Assembly (NCBI GenBank): GCA_946407325.1
Contig: CAMJNN010000002.1
Coordinates: forward strand, 1 to 55,083
DNA length: 55,083 bases
Origin: an uncultured Prevotellaceae bacterium
GTDB taxonomy: Bacteria > Bacteroidota > Bacteroidia > Bacteroidales > Bacteroidaceae
Direction of reading: 5' to 3'
Under the pieces are notes generated by a model. The model did no database searches. It was not told the origin of the DNA and was given only the letters and a program-made list of their open reading frames with translations. Within the stretch, counting starts at the first letter, position 1; every line of letters starts with the position of its first letter. Below, in pieces: positions 16,472-27,181 of this stretch. The position numbers were made by a program, and so were the translations under genes.

Positions 16472-17161
16472 TCACAACAGTTTGAACTGGTAACCTTCTT
16501 CCTTGAAGAACCAGAGGGCATGGGATAGCGCATATTGCAGGTTGCCTCTATTCCATGACCGCAAACTGTCGTGGAAGGTGATGATGCTGCCATTGCGGGT
16601 ATAGCGAAGCACATTAGAGAGCACCTGAGGAGGGCGGAGTTTGTAGCTGTAGTCGCGTGTCACAAGATCCCACATTACTATCTTGTAGCCTGCCCACTTG
16701 AGCTTTTCATACTGGTAGTGGTTTAAGAAACCATGAGGAGGACGGAAGAGCTTTTTGGAATTGAAGATTGACAATTGAGAATTGAAAAGTTCATAGTTTT
16801 CATCCTCTTGACTAACAGTCAGATTATCATTAACCATTTGCTCCATTTCCCGTACATCTGCCATATAACGCAGGGAGTTGCGGTCGAAGAACTTGATGTG
16901 GTGCATGGTGTGGTTACCAATGCCATGACCTCGTTCCACCACCATGCGGAAAATGTCGGGGTGTTTGCGCACGTTGTCACCCACCATGAAGAAGGTAGCT
17001 TTTACATCAAACTGGTCAAGCTTATCGAGCACCCATGGCGTCACCTCGGGAATAGGTCCGTCATCGAAAGTCAAGTAGATGGCTTTCTCATCTGGATCCA
17101 TTCGCCAAAGTGCCGAGGGATACAGTTTTTTAAGTAACTTGTTTGGTTGTTCTATAAACAT
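16472..17161 (-). CDS. Polysaccharide deacetylase (NodB-type)
   Basis: 229 residues from the ATG at 17161, one base after the stop of the DUF2723 gene. NodB motif 1 is TFDDGP (31-36) and the metal-binding motif is GNHTMHH (H84, H88). PPHGFLNH and WDLVTRD are motifs 3 and 4. The enzyme removes acetyl (or similar) groups from glycans, probably peptidoglycan or surface polysaccharide; no signal peptide is evident, so it may act in the cytoplasm or on lipid-linked intermediates. Last gene of the GH3-like, cysS, DUF2723 operon. Confidence 0.9.
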   Translation of the reverse strand: MFIEQPNKLLKKLYPSALWRMDPDEKAIYLTFDDGPIPEVTPWVLDKLDQFDVKATFFMVGDNVRKHPDIFRMVVERGHGIGNHTMHHIKFFDRNSLRYMADVREMEQMVNDNLTVSQEDENYELFNSQLSIFNSKKLFRPPHGFLNHYQYEKLKWAGYKIVMWDLVTRDYSYKLRPPQVLSNVLRYTRNGSIITFHDSLRSWNRGNLQYALSHALWFFKEEGYQFKLL

Positions 17162-17162
17162 A

Positions 17163-20100
17163 TCAGTTGTCACCCATTCGTTGTCTATAGATACTGAACA
17201 ACTCATCCAGTGTGTCGTTCAGGTTATCTACCAGCGGCGACTCATATTTCTCCATGATAGAGATGATGCGGTCGAGTACAGCGGTATGGTATTCGAACTC
17301 ACCGGCAGAAATATCCAGACGGACATCATCCAAGCTGAGATAATAGGTCATGTATTGAATCTCTTTCTCCGCCATAGTGGACATCATCTTTTCGGCCGTT
17401 TCCTTTTCACCTAACTCGTAATAGGCAGTAGCCATATCCACCGCTCCGTTCTGGTAGTCCCATGCCACATTGTAGGCAGGAATCATCTTTTCTGCGTAGT
17501 CCAACGCCTCCTTGGCCTTGTCGCGCTTGCCTTCCTTCATCAGTTGTTCAATGAGCATTGAGAACATACGACGATGGGTGTAGCACATGCGAGAAGCGTT
17601 CTCGTCGATATAGATGCCAGGCTTGTCGATGCCACCAAACTTGAACTTATGCATCAGGTTGTCGAACATCTTCTCAGAGTCAATGCTCACACCCGTCTGC
17701 TTGCTATTGAACGGAGTGAAACGATAGGCAAGACCTTCCAGCATGAAATAGTCGGACAAGCCCATGTGTTCGTCACTACCCACACTCACAGCTATATAGA
17801 TTGGACGTTCCCAGTTGGCCTCAGCCAGCATCTCCAGCTTCATCAGGTCTTTCTTATAAAGCGCCCGTTGCCCCTTTAACGAGATATGCATGTAGTCAGG
17901 AATGCTATCACCAGGTATCAGCATACCACTACGACGTACAGCCTCCTTATCTACCTTAAGTACAATGCTGTCGGTAGGTATCACATGCAGATCGCTATGC
18001 TTGCCACGCACCCAATACTTAAGGATGTTTTTCAGCTCGTAGGGGTTATCGCCAAACTCACGCTCCACATTTACCAACGATTCGGCATTGCCATTCAAGG
18101 CCTCCTTGCGGGCAGTGGCATACAACTCGTCTATGCTCTTCTTATACTCGGGTTGGATGACCACATATTCGTTGGTTCCCTCCACATATTCCGTTCTATC
18201 CCAAGTGATAGGCAATGATGGTGATTCGTAGGACGGACGCTTCATCTGGTCAATATACCAGTCGGTTTGCAAGTAACTCAGATTGCAAGTACGGGCATCT
18301 GTACGGAATCCTTCTGTTTCCTGATTGTACCACAATGGGAAGGTATCGTTGTCACCATTGGTGTAGATAATAGGATCGCCTGTTTCCTGCAGTGTCATCA
18401 GATAGTTCTGACCAAAATCGCGGGTCATGTAACGACCACTGCGATCATGATCGTCCCATGTCTGTGATGCCATTTGGATAGGAACAAGCAGACAAATAGC
18501 TGAAACTATGGATGCCAGCAGTGGGTTATTAGGCTGACCGTTGACCGATTCCTCAGGTTTGGTAAAGAGGTCGTGCAGCAGATGGATAAGTCCAGCTACG
18601 CCCATGCCCACCCAGATGGCGAAAGCATAGAACGAACCAGCATAGGCATAGTCTCGCTCACGAGGCTGGCCTGGTGTCTGGTTTAGATACAACACAATGG
18701 CCAGACCCGTCATAAAGAACAGGAAGAACACCACCCAGAACTGCTGGATGCCTTTCTGCCCTTTATAAGCCTGCCACAGTAAACCTATCAAGCCCAACAA
18801 CAAAGGCAAAGCATAATAGACATTATGTCCCTTATTCTCTTTTAATTCATCAGGTAACAGTTCCTGATTGCCCAACATCAGGTTGTCTAACCAACTGATG
18901 CCAGATAGCCAGTTACCATGCTCCAGTTCACCATTGCCTTGCAGATCGTTCTGACGACCTACGAAGTTCCACATGAAGTAGCGCCAGTACATCCAGTTGA
19001 CCTGATAAGAGAAGAAGAACTGAATGTTCTCCCACATGGTGGGAATATTCACCATCTGCATCTCACCACACTGGTTATAAGGCACATCATGGCCTTTGAT
19101 GTTCATCCATGCCTTATATAGCTGTGGATGGTTCATCGAAGAACTGTACATACGTGGGAACAACATGTTCTGTGCATACTTGTATTCGATACGACCTTCC
19201 ACCTGTATGTAACTGTCGGGTTCGTTCTCATTGTTCTTTTCCTTGCGGATCCACTTCATCTGCTCCTCGGCAATCACTGGTTCGCAATAACCGTTCTTCT
19301 CCTGAAACTCCACCTTGGAGGCGAAAGTAGGACCATAGAACAACGGACGGGTACCGTATTGCTCACGTCCCAAATATTCGCCCAAAGTAAAGATGTCCTC
19401 GGGCGAGTTCTGGTCCATTGGCGTATTGGCAGTAGAACGAATCACAATCAAAGCATATGATGAGTAGCCAATAACGATCATCATGATACTCAGCATGGTG
19501 GTGTTCAGTGTACGGGCAGATATCTTCCAGTTAGGACTGATGCTACGTTGTGTGGCAGGACGGAGATAAAGCCACAACAAACCCAGTACGATGACACCTA
19601 TGATGATGGAAGTGGTGCCATGACCGTAGAAAGGAATACCCAACAGACCAACGGAAAGAAGGAAACTCCACATCATGCGATTCTCGCTTTTCTCCACAAA
19701 GCTCTCATATACTGCCCAGATGATAGCAGCAGAAGCTACGAGGATATAGACGATGACACCCGTATTGAACGACATACCCAGGTCGTTGACGAACAGTAGT
19801 TCGAACCAACCGCCCACCTTCACGATGCCAGGCACGATGCCATAAAGCACCACAGCCACCAGTACGGCTGAGGCAAACAGGGCTAACAAAGAACCTTTGG
19901 CGGTGGCATTGGGCACTCGCTTATAGTAATAAACCAACACGATGGCAGGCAAGCAAAGCAAGTTCAACAGATGTACGCCGATACTCAAACCGGTAAGGTA
20001 AGCAATCAAAATCAACCAACGATCACTATGAGGCTGGTCAGCCACATCCTCCCATTTCAAGATAAGCCAAAAAACAACAGCTGTAAACAAAGAGGAGAAA

Positions 20101-20543
20101 GCATAGACCTCACCCTCTACGGCACTGAACCAGAAGGTATCGCTAAAGGTATAGACCAAGGCACCGACAGCACCACTGCCCATGATGGTGATGATTTGAG
20201 AAGTAGTGAATGTCTCTTCGTCTGAGATCACTAACTTTCTTACCAAATGGGTAATGGTCCAGAACAGGAAGAGAATACAGCCAGCACTCATCAAAGCACT
20301 CATGTAGTTCACCATCTTCGCCACTTGGGTGGTGTCGGAAGCAAACTGTGAAAAGAGGTTGGCCACCAGCATGAAGAACGGTGCGCCAGGGGGATGTCCC
20401 ACCTCTAACTTATAGCCTGTGGTAATAAACTCAGGGCAGTCCCAGAAACTGGCTGTAGGTTCTATCGTCATGCAATACACAATGGCTGCAATGGCGAATA
20501 TCAACCACCCCACTATGTTGTTGATTGTTCTATATTGTTTCAT
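17163..20543 (-). CDS. DUF2723 membrane protein (protein O-mannosyltransferase-like)
   Basis: 1126 residues. The N-terminal half has about a dozen membrane helices and the DUF2723 hallmark IEPTASFWDCPEFITTGYKL followed by VGHPPGAPFF, shared with eukaryotic TMEM260 and resembling lipid-sugar dependent O-glycosyltransferases (GT-C type). The C-terminal half is soluble, with QTPGQPRERDYAYAGSF between helices and TPR-like repeats at the end. It probably transfers sugar to exported proteins or glycans. It follows cysS by 5 bases. Confidence 0.88.
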   Translation of the reverse strand: MKQYRTINNIVGWLIFAIAAIVYCMTIEPTASFWDCPEFITTGYKLEVGHPPGAPFFMLVANLFSQFASDTTQVAKMVNYMSALMSAGCILFLFWTITHLVRKLVISDEETFTTSQIITIMGSGAVGALVYTFSDTFWFSAVEGEVYAFSSLFTAVVFWLILKWEDVADQPHSDRWLILIAYLTGLSIGVHLLNLLCLPAIVLVYYYKRVPNATAKGSLLALFASAVLVAVVLYGIVPGIVKVGGWFELLFVNDLGMSFNTGVIVYILVASAAIIWAVYESFVEKSENRMMWSFLLSVGLLGIPFYGHGTTSIIIGVIVLGLLWLYLRPATQRSISPNWKISARTLNTTMLSIMMIVIGYSSYALIVIRSTANTPMDQNSPEDIFTLGEYLGREQYGTRPLFYGPTFASKVEFQEKNGYCEPVIAEEQMKWIRKEKNNENEPDSYIQVEGRIEYKYAQNMLFPRMYSSSMNHPQLYKAWMNIKGHDVPYNQCGEMQMVNIPTMWENIQFFFSYQVNWMYWRYFMWNFVGRQNDLQGNGELEHGNWLSGISWLDNLMLGNQELLPDELKENKGHNVYYALPLLLGLIGLLWQAYKGQKGIQQFWVVFFLFFMTGLAIVLYLNQTPGQPRERDYAYAGSFYAFAIWVGMGVAGLIHLLHDLFTKPEESVNGQPNNPLLASIVSAICLLVPIQMASQTWDDHDRSGRYMTRDFGQNYLMTLQETGDPIIYTNGDNDTFPLWYNQETEGFRTDARTCNLSYLQTDWYIDQMKRPSYESPSLPITWDRTEYVEGTNEYVVIQPEYKKSIDELYATARKEALNGNAESLVNVEREFGDNPYELKNILKYWVRGKHSDLHVIPTDSIVLKVDKEAVRRSGMLIPGDSIPDYMHISLKGQRALYKKDLMKLEMLAEANWERPIYIAVSVGSDEHMGLSDYFMLEGLAYRFTPFNSKQTGVSIDSEKMFDNLMHKFKFGGIDKPGIYIDENASRMCYTHRRMFSMLIEQLMKEGKRDKAKEALDYAEKMIPAYNVAWDYQNGAVDMATAYYELGEKETAEKMMSTMAEKEIQYMTYYLSLDDVRLDISAGEFEYHTAVLDRIISIMEKYESPLVDNLNDTLDELFSIYRQRMGDN

Positions 20544-20548
20544 CTTCG

Positions 20549-22021
20549 TTACTTATTGAGTTTCCATTCGGCACCGTTCTTGCCATCCTTAATCTCGAAG
20601 CCCAAGGCAGCTAACTCATTGCGGATACGGTCTGACTTAGCCCAGTCCTTGTTTGCTTTGGCTTCCTGCCGTTCAGCCAATAGCAGGTTCACAGCCCCAG
20701 CGAAGGCTTCTTCACGACCTGCATTAGAGGTGTTGTCTTCTTGCAATCCCAGTATGTCGAAACAGAAAGTATGGAAGGTTTCTTTCAACGCAGCCAGGTC
20801 TTCTGCCGTGATGGTTGCCTTACCATCTGCCAAAGAGTTGATGGTACGAGCGGCATCAAACAAATGGGCAATGACGATTGGGGTATTCAAGTCGTCGTCC
20901 ATTGCATCGTAGCACTTTTCACGCAAGTCAGCCAGCTGCACACTGGTAGTAGCCGAAGGCTGGATCTTATCTAAAGCATGCACGGCATCCATCAGTCTTT
21001 CCAAGCCTTTCTCGGCTGCTTGCAAAGCATCGTTGCTGAAATCTACCGTACTGCGATAATGTGCCTGCAGGATAAAGAAACGGATGGTCATGGGACTATA
21101 GGCCTTATCCAGGTTCTTGTTGCTTCCATCGAAAAACTCAAACAGCGTGATGAAGTTACCCAAGCTCTTGCCCATCTTTTGACCGTTGATGGTAATCATG
21201 TTGTTGTGCATCCAGTAGTGTACCATATCATCACCTTGAGAGGCCACGCTCTGTGCTATCTCACACTCATGATGCGGGAACACCAAGTCCATGCCACCAC
21301 CATGTATATCAAAGTGAGAACCCAAGTATTTCTTACCCATAGCCGTGCACTCGCAATGCCAACCTGGGAAACCGTCACTCCAAGGTGATGGCCAGCGCAT
21401 GATATGCTCAGGTTGTGCTTTCTTCCACAAGGCGAAATCCACAGGATTGTGCTTCTCGTCTTGTCCGTCGAGCTCACGAGAGGTATTGATGACATCCGTC
21501 AGGTTACGACCCGACAGTTTGCCATAATGATGCTGTTGGTTGTATTTTAGCACATCGAAATAAACCGAACCATCGCTTACATAGGCATAGCCATTGTCGA
21601 GAATCTGCTTCACCAGTTCGATCTGCTCAATAATATGGCCAGAAGCATGAGGCTCTATGCTGGGTGGCAACACGTTCAGCGCATCCATAGCATGATGGTA
21701 GCGATTGATATAATATTGTGCCACTTCCATAGGCTCCAGCTGCTCCAGTCGTGCTTTCTTTGCTATCTTGTCTTCACCCTCATCGGCATCGTGCTCCAGA
21801 TGGCCCACATCGGTAATGTTCCTCACATAGCGCACCTTATAGCCAATGTGCTTGAGGTAACGGAACAAAATATCAAACGTGATGGCGGGACGTGCATGAC
21901 CCAGATGGGGGTCACCATATACGGTAGGACCACAAACATACATGCCCACATGGGGAGCATGCAACGGTGTGAATCTTTCTTTCTGTCTGCTCAGTGTGTT
22001 GTAAATGACCAAATTTCTCAT
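20549..22021 (-). CDS. cysS: Cysteinyl-tRNA synthetase
   Basis: 490 residues. HIGH motif as HLGH (39-42) after the zinc Cys30 in [21 protein letters not shown] motif as KMGKS (282-286). Zinc ligands continue in WHCECTAM and HHECE. A full-length class I synthetase. Sits 11 bases after the GH3-like gene and 5 bases before the DUF2723 gene, so it is in the operon. Confidence 0.98.
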   Translation of the reverse strand: MRNLVIYNTLSRQKERFTPLHAPHVGMYVCGPTVYGDPHLGHARPAITFDILFRYLKHIGYKVRYVRNITDVGHLEHDADEGEDKIAKKARLEQLEPMEVAQYYINRYHHAMDALNVLPPSIEPHASGHIIEQIELVKQILDNGYAYVSDGSVYFDVLKYNQQHHYGKLSGRNLTDVINTSRELDGQDEKHNPVDFALWKKAQPEHIMRWPSPWSDGFPGWHCECTAMGKKYLGSHFDIHGGGMDLVFPHHECEIAQSVASQGDDMVHYWMHNNMITINGQKMGKSLGNFITLFEFFDGSNKNLDKAYSPMTIRFFILQAHYRSTVDFSNDALQAAEKGLERLMDAVHALDKIQPSATTSVQLADLREKCYDAMDDDLNTPIVIAHLFDAARTINSLADGKATITAEDLAALKETFHTFCFDILGLQEDNTSNAGREEAFAGAVNLLLAERQEAKANKDWAKSDRIRNELAALGFEIKDGKNGAEWKLNK

Positions 22022-22032
22022 AACACTTTTTC

Positions 22033-23547
22033 TTATCTATTCAAGATTAACATGTCTTCTATATAAGTACGTGTATTGCTTAGACGTGGAATCTTATGCT
22101 GCCCGCCCAATTTGCCCTTACGCTCGAGCCAGTCGTGGAACAAGCCTTTGCGTGCCACGATAACCTCCAACTGCTGTAGTGCCAAGTTGTTCTGGCGTTT
22201 CGCCTCGTAGTCGGAATTGATTTCTTTCAGCGTATCATCCAATATCTTGGCAAAACGATTCAGGTTATCGGGCATCTTGGCAAACTCAATGAGCCACTGA
22301 TGACGACATTTAGCATTCTCATCCATGAAAACGGGAGCTGCTGAATAATCAGTTATCAAGGCACCCGTAGCAGCACAAGCCTTGGCCAAGCCTTTCTCGG
22401 CATTATCTACTATCAGCTCCTCACCAAAAGCATTGATGAAATGCTTGGTGCGGCCCGTAATGACTATCTTGTAAGGATTTTTGCTGGTGAACTTCACCGT
22501 ATCACCAATCAGATAACGCCACAAACCAGCTGATGTGGAGATGACCATAGCATAGTTTTTGTTCAGCTTCACGTCCCACAGAGGAACAATCTTAGGATGC
22601 TCCTTGCCCAACTCTTCCAAAGGGATAAACTCAAAGAACACTCCATAATCAATCATCAGCAGCATAGCTGGGTCGGTCAAATCGTTTTGGGTAGCAAAGT
22701 AGCCCTCAGAAGCGTTGTAGGTCTCTACATACAGCATGTCCGACTTCTGGATCAACTGCTTGTATTGCTCACGGTAAGGTGTAAATGCCACTCCTCCGTG
22801 GAAGAACACCTCCAAGTTAGACCATACTTGCTCTAATGTCTTTTTACCAGTCTTCTCCAAGATATGCTTGATGAGCACCAGCATCCAAGATGGCACACCA
22901 GAGAGGCTCACCACGTTCTTGTTAATGGTCTCACGGGCAATGGCCTCCATCTTTGGCTCGAAATGTTCCATCAAGGCTGTCTGCTTACTGGGCACACGCA
23001 GGTACATGCCCATAGCAGGCATGTTCTCGATCAAGATGGCACTCAGGTCGCCCACCAAACTATGATTGGTATTCAGGTTGGGGGCATGACTGCCTCCCAG
23101 CACCAGACTCTTGCCAGTGGAAAAACGACTCTTGGGATTGATATGGAGGTAGAGAGCCACAGCATCTTTACCGCCACGATAGTGTGTATCTTGTATAGAG
23201 TCGCTGGTCACAGGGATGAACTTGCTCTTGTCATTGGTGGTACCCGATGATTTAGCAAACCACACCGTATTACCTGGCCAAAGCAGGTTCTGCTCGCCTT
23301 GGCGAATCCTTTCCACCCATGGTTTTACCTCTTCGTAGGTCTGAATGGGTACACGTTTACTAAACTCAGCATAATCTTTAATAGAAGCATAGTCGTATTT
23401 CTTGCCCCATTCTGTAGGTGCAGCTTTTGTGATAAGCTGCTTGAAAACTTGCTCTTGTATCTCCGTCGCATGAGTGGCATAATGTTCCATCCTGCGATAT
23501 CGAGGAGCAAAATAGAAATTATTTGCTATTCCTGTAATGAAGTCCAT
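22033..23547 (-). CDS. GH3 auxin-responsive-like adenylate-forming protein
   Basis: 504 residues, homologous in layout to plant GH3 acyl-amido synthetases and to their bacterial relatives. The ATP-binding motif is [15 protein letters not shown], with [10 protein letters not shown] and YLIGDTVKF as later acyl-adenylate motifs. The bacterial substrate is unknown. First gene of a four-gene minus-strand operon. No membrane segment. Confidence 0.9.
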   Translation of the reverse strand: MDFITGIANNFYFAPRYRRMEHYATHATEIQEQVFKQLITKAAPTEWGKKYDYASIKDYAEFSKRVPIQTYEEVKPWVERIRQGEQNLLWPGNTVWFAKSSGTTNDKSKFIPVTSDSIQDTHYRGGKDAVALYLHINPKSRFSTGKSLVLGGSHAPNLNTNHSLVGDLSAILIENMPAMGMYLRVPSKQTALMEHFEPKMEAIARETINKNVVSLSGVPSWMLVLIKHILEKTGKKTLEQVWSNLEVFFHGGVAFTPYREQYKQLIQKSDMLYVETYNASEGYFATQNDLTDPAMLLMIDYGVFFEFIPLEELGKEHPKIVPLWDVKLNKNYAMVISTSAGLWRYLIGDTVKFTSKNPYKIVITGRTKHFINAFGEELIVDNAEKGLAKACAATGALITDYSAAPVFMDENAKCRHQWLIEFAKMPDNLNRFAKILDDTLKEINSDYEAKRQNNLALQQLEVIVARKGLFHDWLERKGKLGGQHKIPRLSNTRTYIEDMLILNR

Positions 23548-23574
23548 TTATATGCAATCATCATAAATAATGTG

Positions 23575-23582
23575 CAAAATTA
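23575..23582 (-). promoter_or_regulatory. -7 box of the GH3-cysS operon
   Basis: Minus-strand TAATTTTG fits TAnnTTTG, 27 bases upstream of the GH3-like ATG; -33 is not clear. Confidence 0.5.
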
Positions 23583-23687
23583 ATCTTTTATATTGGCATC
23601 TCTATCTTTTTTAAGTTTTTTTTCTAACTTTACGAGCTGAATAAATGTTTTTTGGGTTGTTAGCTAAATAAAACGGAGGATAATGGA

Positions 23688-24701
23688 ATGAGAATAGGCG
23701 TATTAACATCGGGAGGTGATTGTCCGGGCATCAACGCAGCCATTCGTGGCGTATGCAAGAGTGCCATCAGTCATTATGGCATGGAGGTTATAGGCATTCA
23801 CAGTGGTTTTGAAGGACTGCTTACCAAAGAAGCGGAAACACTTGACGAGGCTTCTCTGTCGGGCTTGCTCAGTCAGAACGGTACTATTTTGGGATCCTCT
23901 CGCGAGCAACCGTTCAAACGAGGGGGTATTATGCCCGATGCCGACAAACCTTCACTCCTCAAGAAGAATGTGCAAGATCTAAGGCTTGACTGTGTAGTGT
24001 GTATAGGTGGCAATGGTACTATGGACACAGCTGCAAAGATGATGGGATTGGGCATTAACGTGGTGGCTATTCCCAAAACCATCGATAATGACGTATGGGG
24101 AACAGACACGACCTTTGGCTTCGATTCTGCCGTCAGTGTGGCCACTGATGCCATCGACCGTCTGCACTCTACCGCCAGTTCACACAAACGTGTAATGGTG
24201 ATTGAAGTGATGGGACATAAGTCTGGTTGGATAGCTTTGTATTCAGGCATGGCGGGAGGTGGTGATGTCATACTGCTACCAGAGATTCCCTTTAACATCA
24301 CTAATATAGGCAATGCGTTGATTGACCGCATTAAGAAAGGCAAAAACTACTCTATCGTTGTGGTGGCCGAGGGAATACCGACTACTAACCCACGTAAGCA
24401 TGCTGGCGAGTTCATAGCCGAGGAGATTGAATATGAAACCGGCATAGAGACACGTCAGACAGTGTTAGGCTATATCCAACGAGGAGGCTCTCCCACTTCA
24501 TTTGACCGAAATTTGGCGACACGTATGGGTGGTCATGCCGTAGAGCTGATTGCCACTCAGCAGTATGGCAGAATGGTGGCATTGCAAGGAGATAAGATTA
24601 CTTCGGTGGATGTCCGCGACGTGGCAGGCAAACAGAAGTATGTTTCCGAGCGGGATGAATTATTGGTAGAAGGCCGCAATATAGGCGTTTGCTTTGGCTG
24701 A
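23688..24701 (+). CDS. pfkA: 6-phosphofructokinase
   Basis: 337 residues, ATP-dependent family. N-terminal GGDCPGINA phosphate-binding loop, then IGGNGTMDTA, the catalytic PKTIDNDVWGTDTTFGFDSA segment and MGHKSGWIA. GNGT in place of the ATP-type GDGS is a variant often seen in PPi-utilising or less strict enzymes, so the phosphate donor deserves a check. It has an unusually good Shine-Dalgarno GGAGGA at 23675-23680, 7 bases before the ATG. Its stop is 2 bases from that of the convergent rnc. Confidence 0.93.
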   Translation: MRIGVLTSGGDCPGINAAIRGVCKSAISHYGMEVIGIHSGFEGLLTKEAETLDEASLSGLLSQNGTILGSSREQPFKRGGIMPDADKPSLLKKNVQDLRLDCVVCIGGNGTMDTAAKMMGLGINVVAIPKTIDNDVWGTDTTFGFDSAVSVATDAIDRLHSTASSHKRVMVIEVMGHKSGWIALYSGMAGGGDVILLPEIPFNITNIGNALIDRIKKGKNYSIVVVAEGIPTTNPRKHAGEFIAEEIEYETGIETRQTVLGYIQRGGSPTSFDRNLATRMGGHAVELIATQQYGRMVALQGDKITSVDVRDVAGKQKYVSERDELLVEGRNIGVCFG

Positions 24702-24703
24702 TA

Positions 24704-25453
24704 TCAGGTATTTATCTTTTTCAATGCTTGTTCGCTAGCGTGTTGCTCGGCTTCTTTCTTGTTTCGTCCTAAGCCTGTGCCATATAGCTCATCATCGATA
24801 TAGACCTCTGTTTCGAAATGTAAGATACTGTTTTCATCTCTTGTTTCTGAGATGATGCTGAAGAGTACCATCTTCCTTTTCTTTTGGCACCATTCCATAA
24901 GCTTTGCCTTGTGGTTGGTTTCTGTTTGTACTATCATGTTTAAATATTCAGGGCTCTTGATGAGCCATTTTACTACGAACTGGCAACTTGCTATGTATCC
25001 TCTGTCTAAATAGACTGCCCCGATGATAGCTTCCAACGAGTTGCCCATTAAATTGTTTTTAGGTGATACTACCCCCTTTTCTTTCCTGATAAGTTGATCG
25101 ATATGTAGCTCGAGCGCTATTTTATTTAAGTATTGTCGGTTTACTAATTTGATTCGTGTAGTAGTGAGCATACCTTCTGCTTCATCCTTATAATGCTTAA
25201 AAAGATAATCGGCTACCGACATGCTGAGAACGGCATCACCTAAGAACTCCAAGCGTTCGTTATTCAGTTTATGACCGTTTTCATCGACAATTGACTTCGA
25301 CTTATGACTTAAGGCAACCTGATATAACTTGATGTTATTAGCCATGATGCCCAGGTGATAATACAATGAAAGGTAAGATTTCCTGTCATGTTTGAACAGG
25401 AGTCTTACCTTCCAATAAGTCCATTGGAGTAAGTAAATAAACTTACTCTGCAT
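24704..25453 (-). CDS. rnc: Ribonuclease III
   Basis: 249 residues from the ATG at 25453, which overlaps the end of fabF by 11 bases; an upstream start at 25516 would add residues unlike the family. It cuts double-stranded RNA in rRNA processing. Signature NERLEFLGDAVLS (about 65-77), the second acidic motif GNSLEAIIGAVYLD, and a C-terminal dsRNA-binding domain ending KKEAEQHASEQALKKI. Third gene of acpP-fabF-rnc, the common bacterial arrangement. Confidence 0.95.
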   Translation of the reverse strand: MQSKFIYLLQWTYWKVRLLFKHDRKSYLSLYYHLGIMANNIKLYQVALSHKSKSIVDENGHKLNNERLEFLGDAVLSMSVADYLFKHYKDEAEGMLTTTRIKLVNRQYLNKIALELHIDQLIRKEKGVVSPKNNLMGNSLEAIIGAVYLDRGYIASCQFVVKWLIKSPEYLNMIVQTETNHKAKLMEWCQKKRKMVLFSIISETRDENSILHFETEVYIDDELYGTGLGRNKKEAEQHASEQALKKINT

Positions 25454-26705
25454 ATTTCCTAACGATGAGACACGCATTGTGACCGCCAAAGCCAAATGTA
25501 TTGGACAAGGCAACATTCACGGTGCGTTTCTGCGCTTTATTGAACGTGAAGTTCAGATGATAGTCAATGTTCTCGTCTTCGTCACCTTCCTCATGGTTGA
25601 TAGTAGGAGGAACAATGTCGTTCACTACTGCCAAGATACTGAAGATAACTTCAGCGGCACCTGCAGCGCCCAGCATGTGACCCGTCATTGACTTGGTTGA
25701 ACTGATGTTCAGTTTATAAGCATGTTCACCAAATACTTCCTTGATAGCCTTCACTTCAGATATATCACCCACAGGAGTAGATGTTCCGTGCACATTGATA
25801 TAATCTACATCTTCAGGTTTGATGCCGGCATCCTCCAACGCATTACGCATTACCAGGATAGCGCCTAAACCTTCAGGATGAGAAGCAGTCAAGTGATATG
25901 CATCGGCCGACATGCCTTCGCCAATAACCTCGGCATAGATTTTTGCTCCACGAGCCTTGGCATGCTCCAGTTCTTCAAGAACCAAGCAACCAGCACCTTC
26001 ACCCATGATAAAACCATCGCGGCTAGCACTGAAAGGGCGTGAGGCTGACTTAGGAGAATCGTTACGAGTAGTAAGGGCGTGCATGGCATTGAAACCACCC
26101 ACTCCACCAGCAGTGATAGCTGCCTCAGAACCACCTGTAACCATAATGTTAGCCTTGCCTAAACGCACCAGGTTATAAGCATCCGCAACGGCATTGGTAG
26201 AGGTAGCACAAGCAGAAGCCACAGAGTAGTTGGGACCATGGAAACCAAAGGTGATGGAAATCTGACCAGCGGCAATATCCGAAATCATCTTGGGGATGAA
26301 GAACGGATTAAACTTAGGACCCATGTCCTGATGCTGGTAGTAATAACCAATTTCATCTTCGAAAGTGCGAATGCCACCGATTCCAGCTCCAAACACTACA
26401 CCAATACGGTTAAGGTCTTCGTGTTCAATGTCAATGGCAGCATCAGCCACAGCTTGCTTGGCCACAGCCACTGCAAACTGGGTATAGATGTCCATCTTGC
26501 GTGCTTCCTTGCGATCAATGTATTGACTAGGATCAAAATCTTTTACCTCGCAAGCAATTTGTGTCTTGAAAAGAGAGGCATCAAAACGAGTAATTGGCCC
26601 TGCACCACTTTCACCCTTCAACAGGTTCTTCCATGTTTCTTCAACAGAATTACCAAGAGGAGAAAGTATTCCAAGGCCAGTTACAACGACTCTTTTTAAC
26701 TCCAT
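25443..26705 (-). CDS. fabF: 3-oxoacyl-ACP synthase II
   Basis: 420 residues. Condensing enzyme of fatty acid elongation. Catalytic Cys166 in SVASACATST, His in NVHGTSTPVGD, and the second His in KSMTGHMLGAAGA. 16 bases after acpP and overlapping rnc. Confidence 0.98.
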   Translation of the reverse strand: MELKRVVVTGLGILSPLGNSVEETWKNLLKGESGAGPITRFDASLFKTQIACEVKDFDPSQYIDRKEARKMDIYTQFAVAVAKQAVADAAIDIEHEDLNRIGVVFGAGIGGIRTFEDEIGYYYQHQDMGPKFNPFFIPKMISDIAAGQISITFGFHGPNYSVASACATSTNAVADAYNLVRLGKANIMVTGGSEAAITAGGVGGFNAMHALTTRNDSPKSASRPFSASRDGFIMGEGAGCLVLEELEHAKARGAKIYAEVIGEGMSADAYHLTASHPEGLGAILVMRNALEDAGIKPEDVDYINVHGTSTPVGDISEVKAIKEVFGEHAYKLNISSTKSMTGHMLGAAGAAEVIFSILAVVNDIVPPTINHEEGDEDENIDYHLNFTFNKAQKRTVNVALSNTFGFGGHNACLIVRKYAE

Positions 26706-26721
26706 ATATAGCTATGATGGA

Positions 26722-26964
26722 TTATTGGAGGTTAGCCTCAATATAAGAAATAGCGTCACCTACTGTCTGGATGGTTTCAGCTTTCTCATCAGGAATCTGC
26801 AGTTCGAAAACCTTCTCAAACTCCATAATCAGCTCAACTGTATCCAGTGAATCAGCGCCAAGGTCATTAGTAAAGCTTGCTTCGTTGGTGATTTCTGATG
26901 GTTCAACGCCCAACTTGTCAGCGATGATTCCATAAACTTTTGCAGAAATTTCTTCTGTTGTCAT
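26722..26964 (-). CDS. acpP: Acyl carrier protein
   Basis: 80 residues, acidic. Phosphopantetheine attachment Ser39 in [12 protein letters not shown]. Carries acyl chains for FabF and the other FAS II enzymes. First gene of the operon. About 40 bases upstream a TAATTTTTG (minus strand, near 27008-27016) is a near match to the -7 box with one extra base. Confidence 0.97.
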   Translation of the reverse strand: MTTEEISAKVYGIIADKLGVEPSEITNEASFTNDLGADSLDTVELIMEFEKVFELQIPDEKAETIQTVGDAISYIEANLQ

Positions 26965-27045
26965 AACTTTTAGTTTTTAGTTAGTAAATAATAATCTTCT
27001 TTAGGTGGCAAAAATTACGTTTATAGAAAAACTCATGCTGTTTTC

Positions 27046-27076
27046 TTGCATTTGTTTCCACTTTAAACTATTTTTG
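27046..27076 (+). promoter_or_regulatory. Promoter of the purN transcript
   Basis: TTG (27046-27048), 20 bases, TATTTTTG (27069-27076). It implies a leader of about 100 bases before the purN ATG at 27182. The leader is AT-rich with no riboswitch-like fold that I can recognise. Confidence 0.6.
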
Positions 27077-27181
27077 CGATGCAAAGGAATGATTTTTTCT
27101 TTTACTAAACAAATATTTGACTAATTAAATGCATTTTTTTGCACATAATTAAGGGTTGTGTGCACTGAAAAAAGGTTTTTT

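Noticed and set aside
26965..27181. Riboswitch upstream of purN
   Set aside because: The leader is long, but I see no conserved purine or other aptamer core and no paired stem set typical of one.
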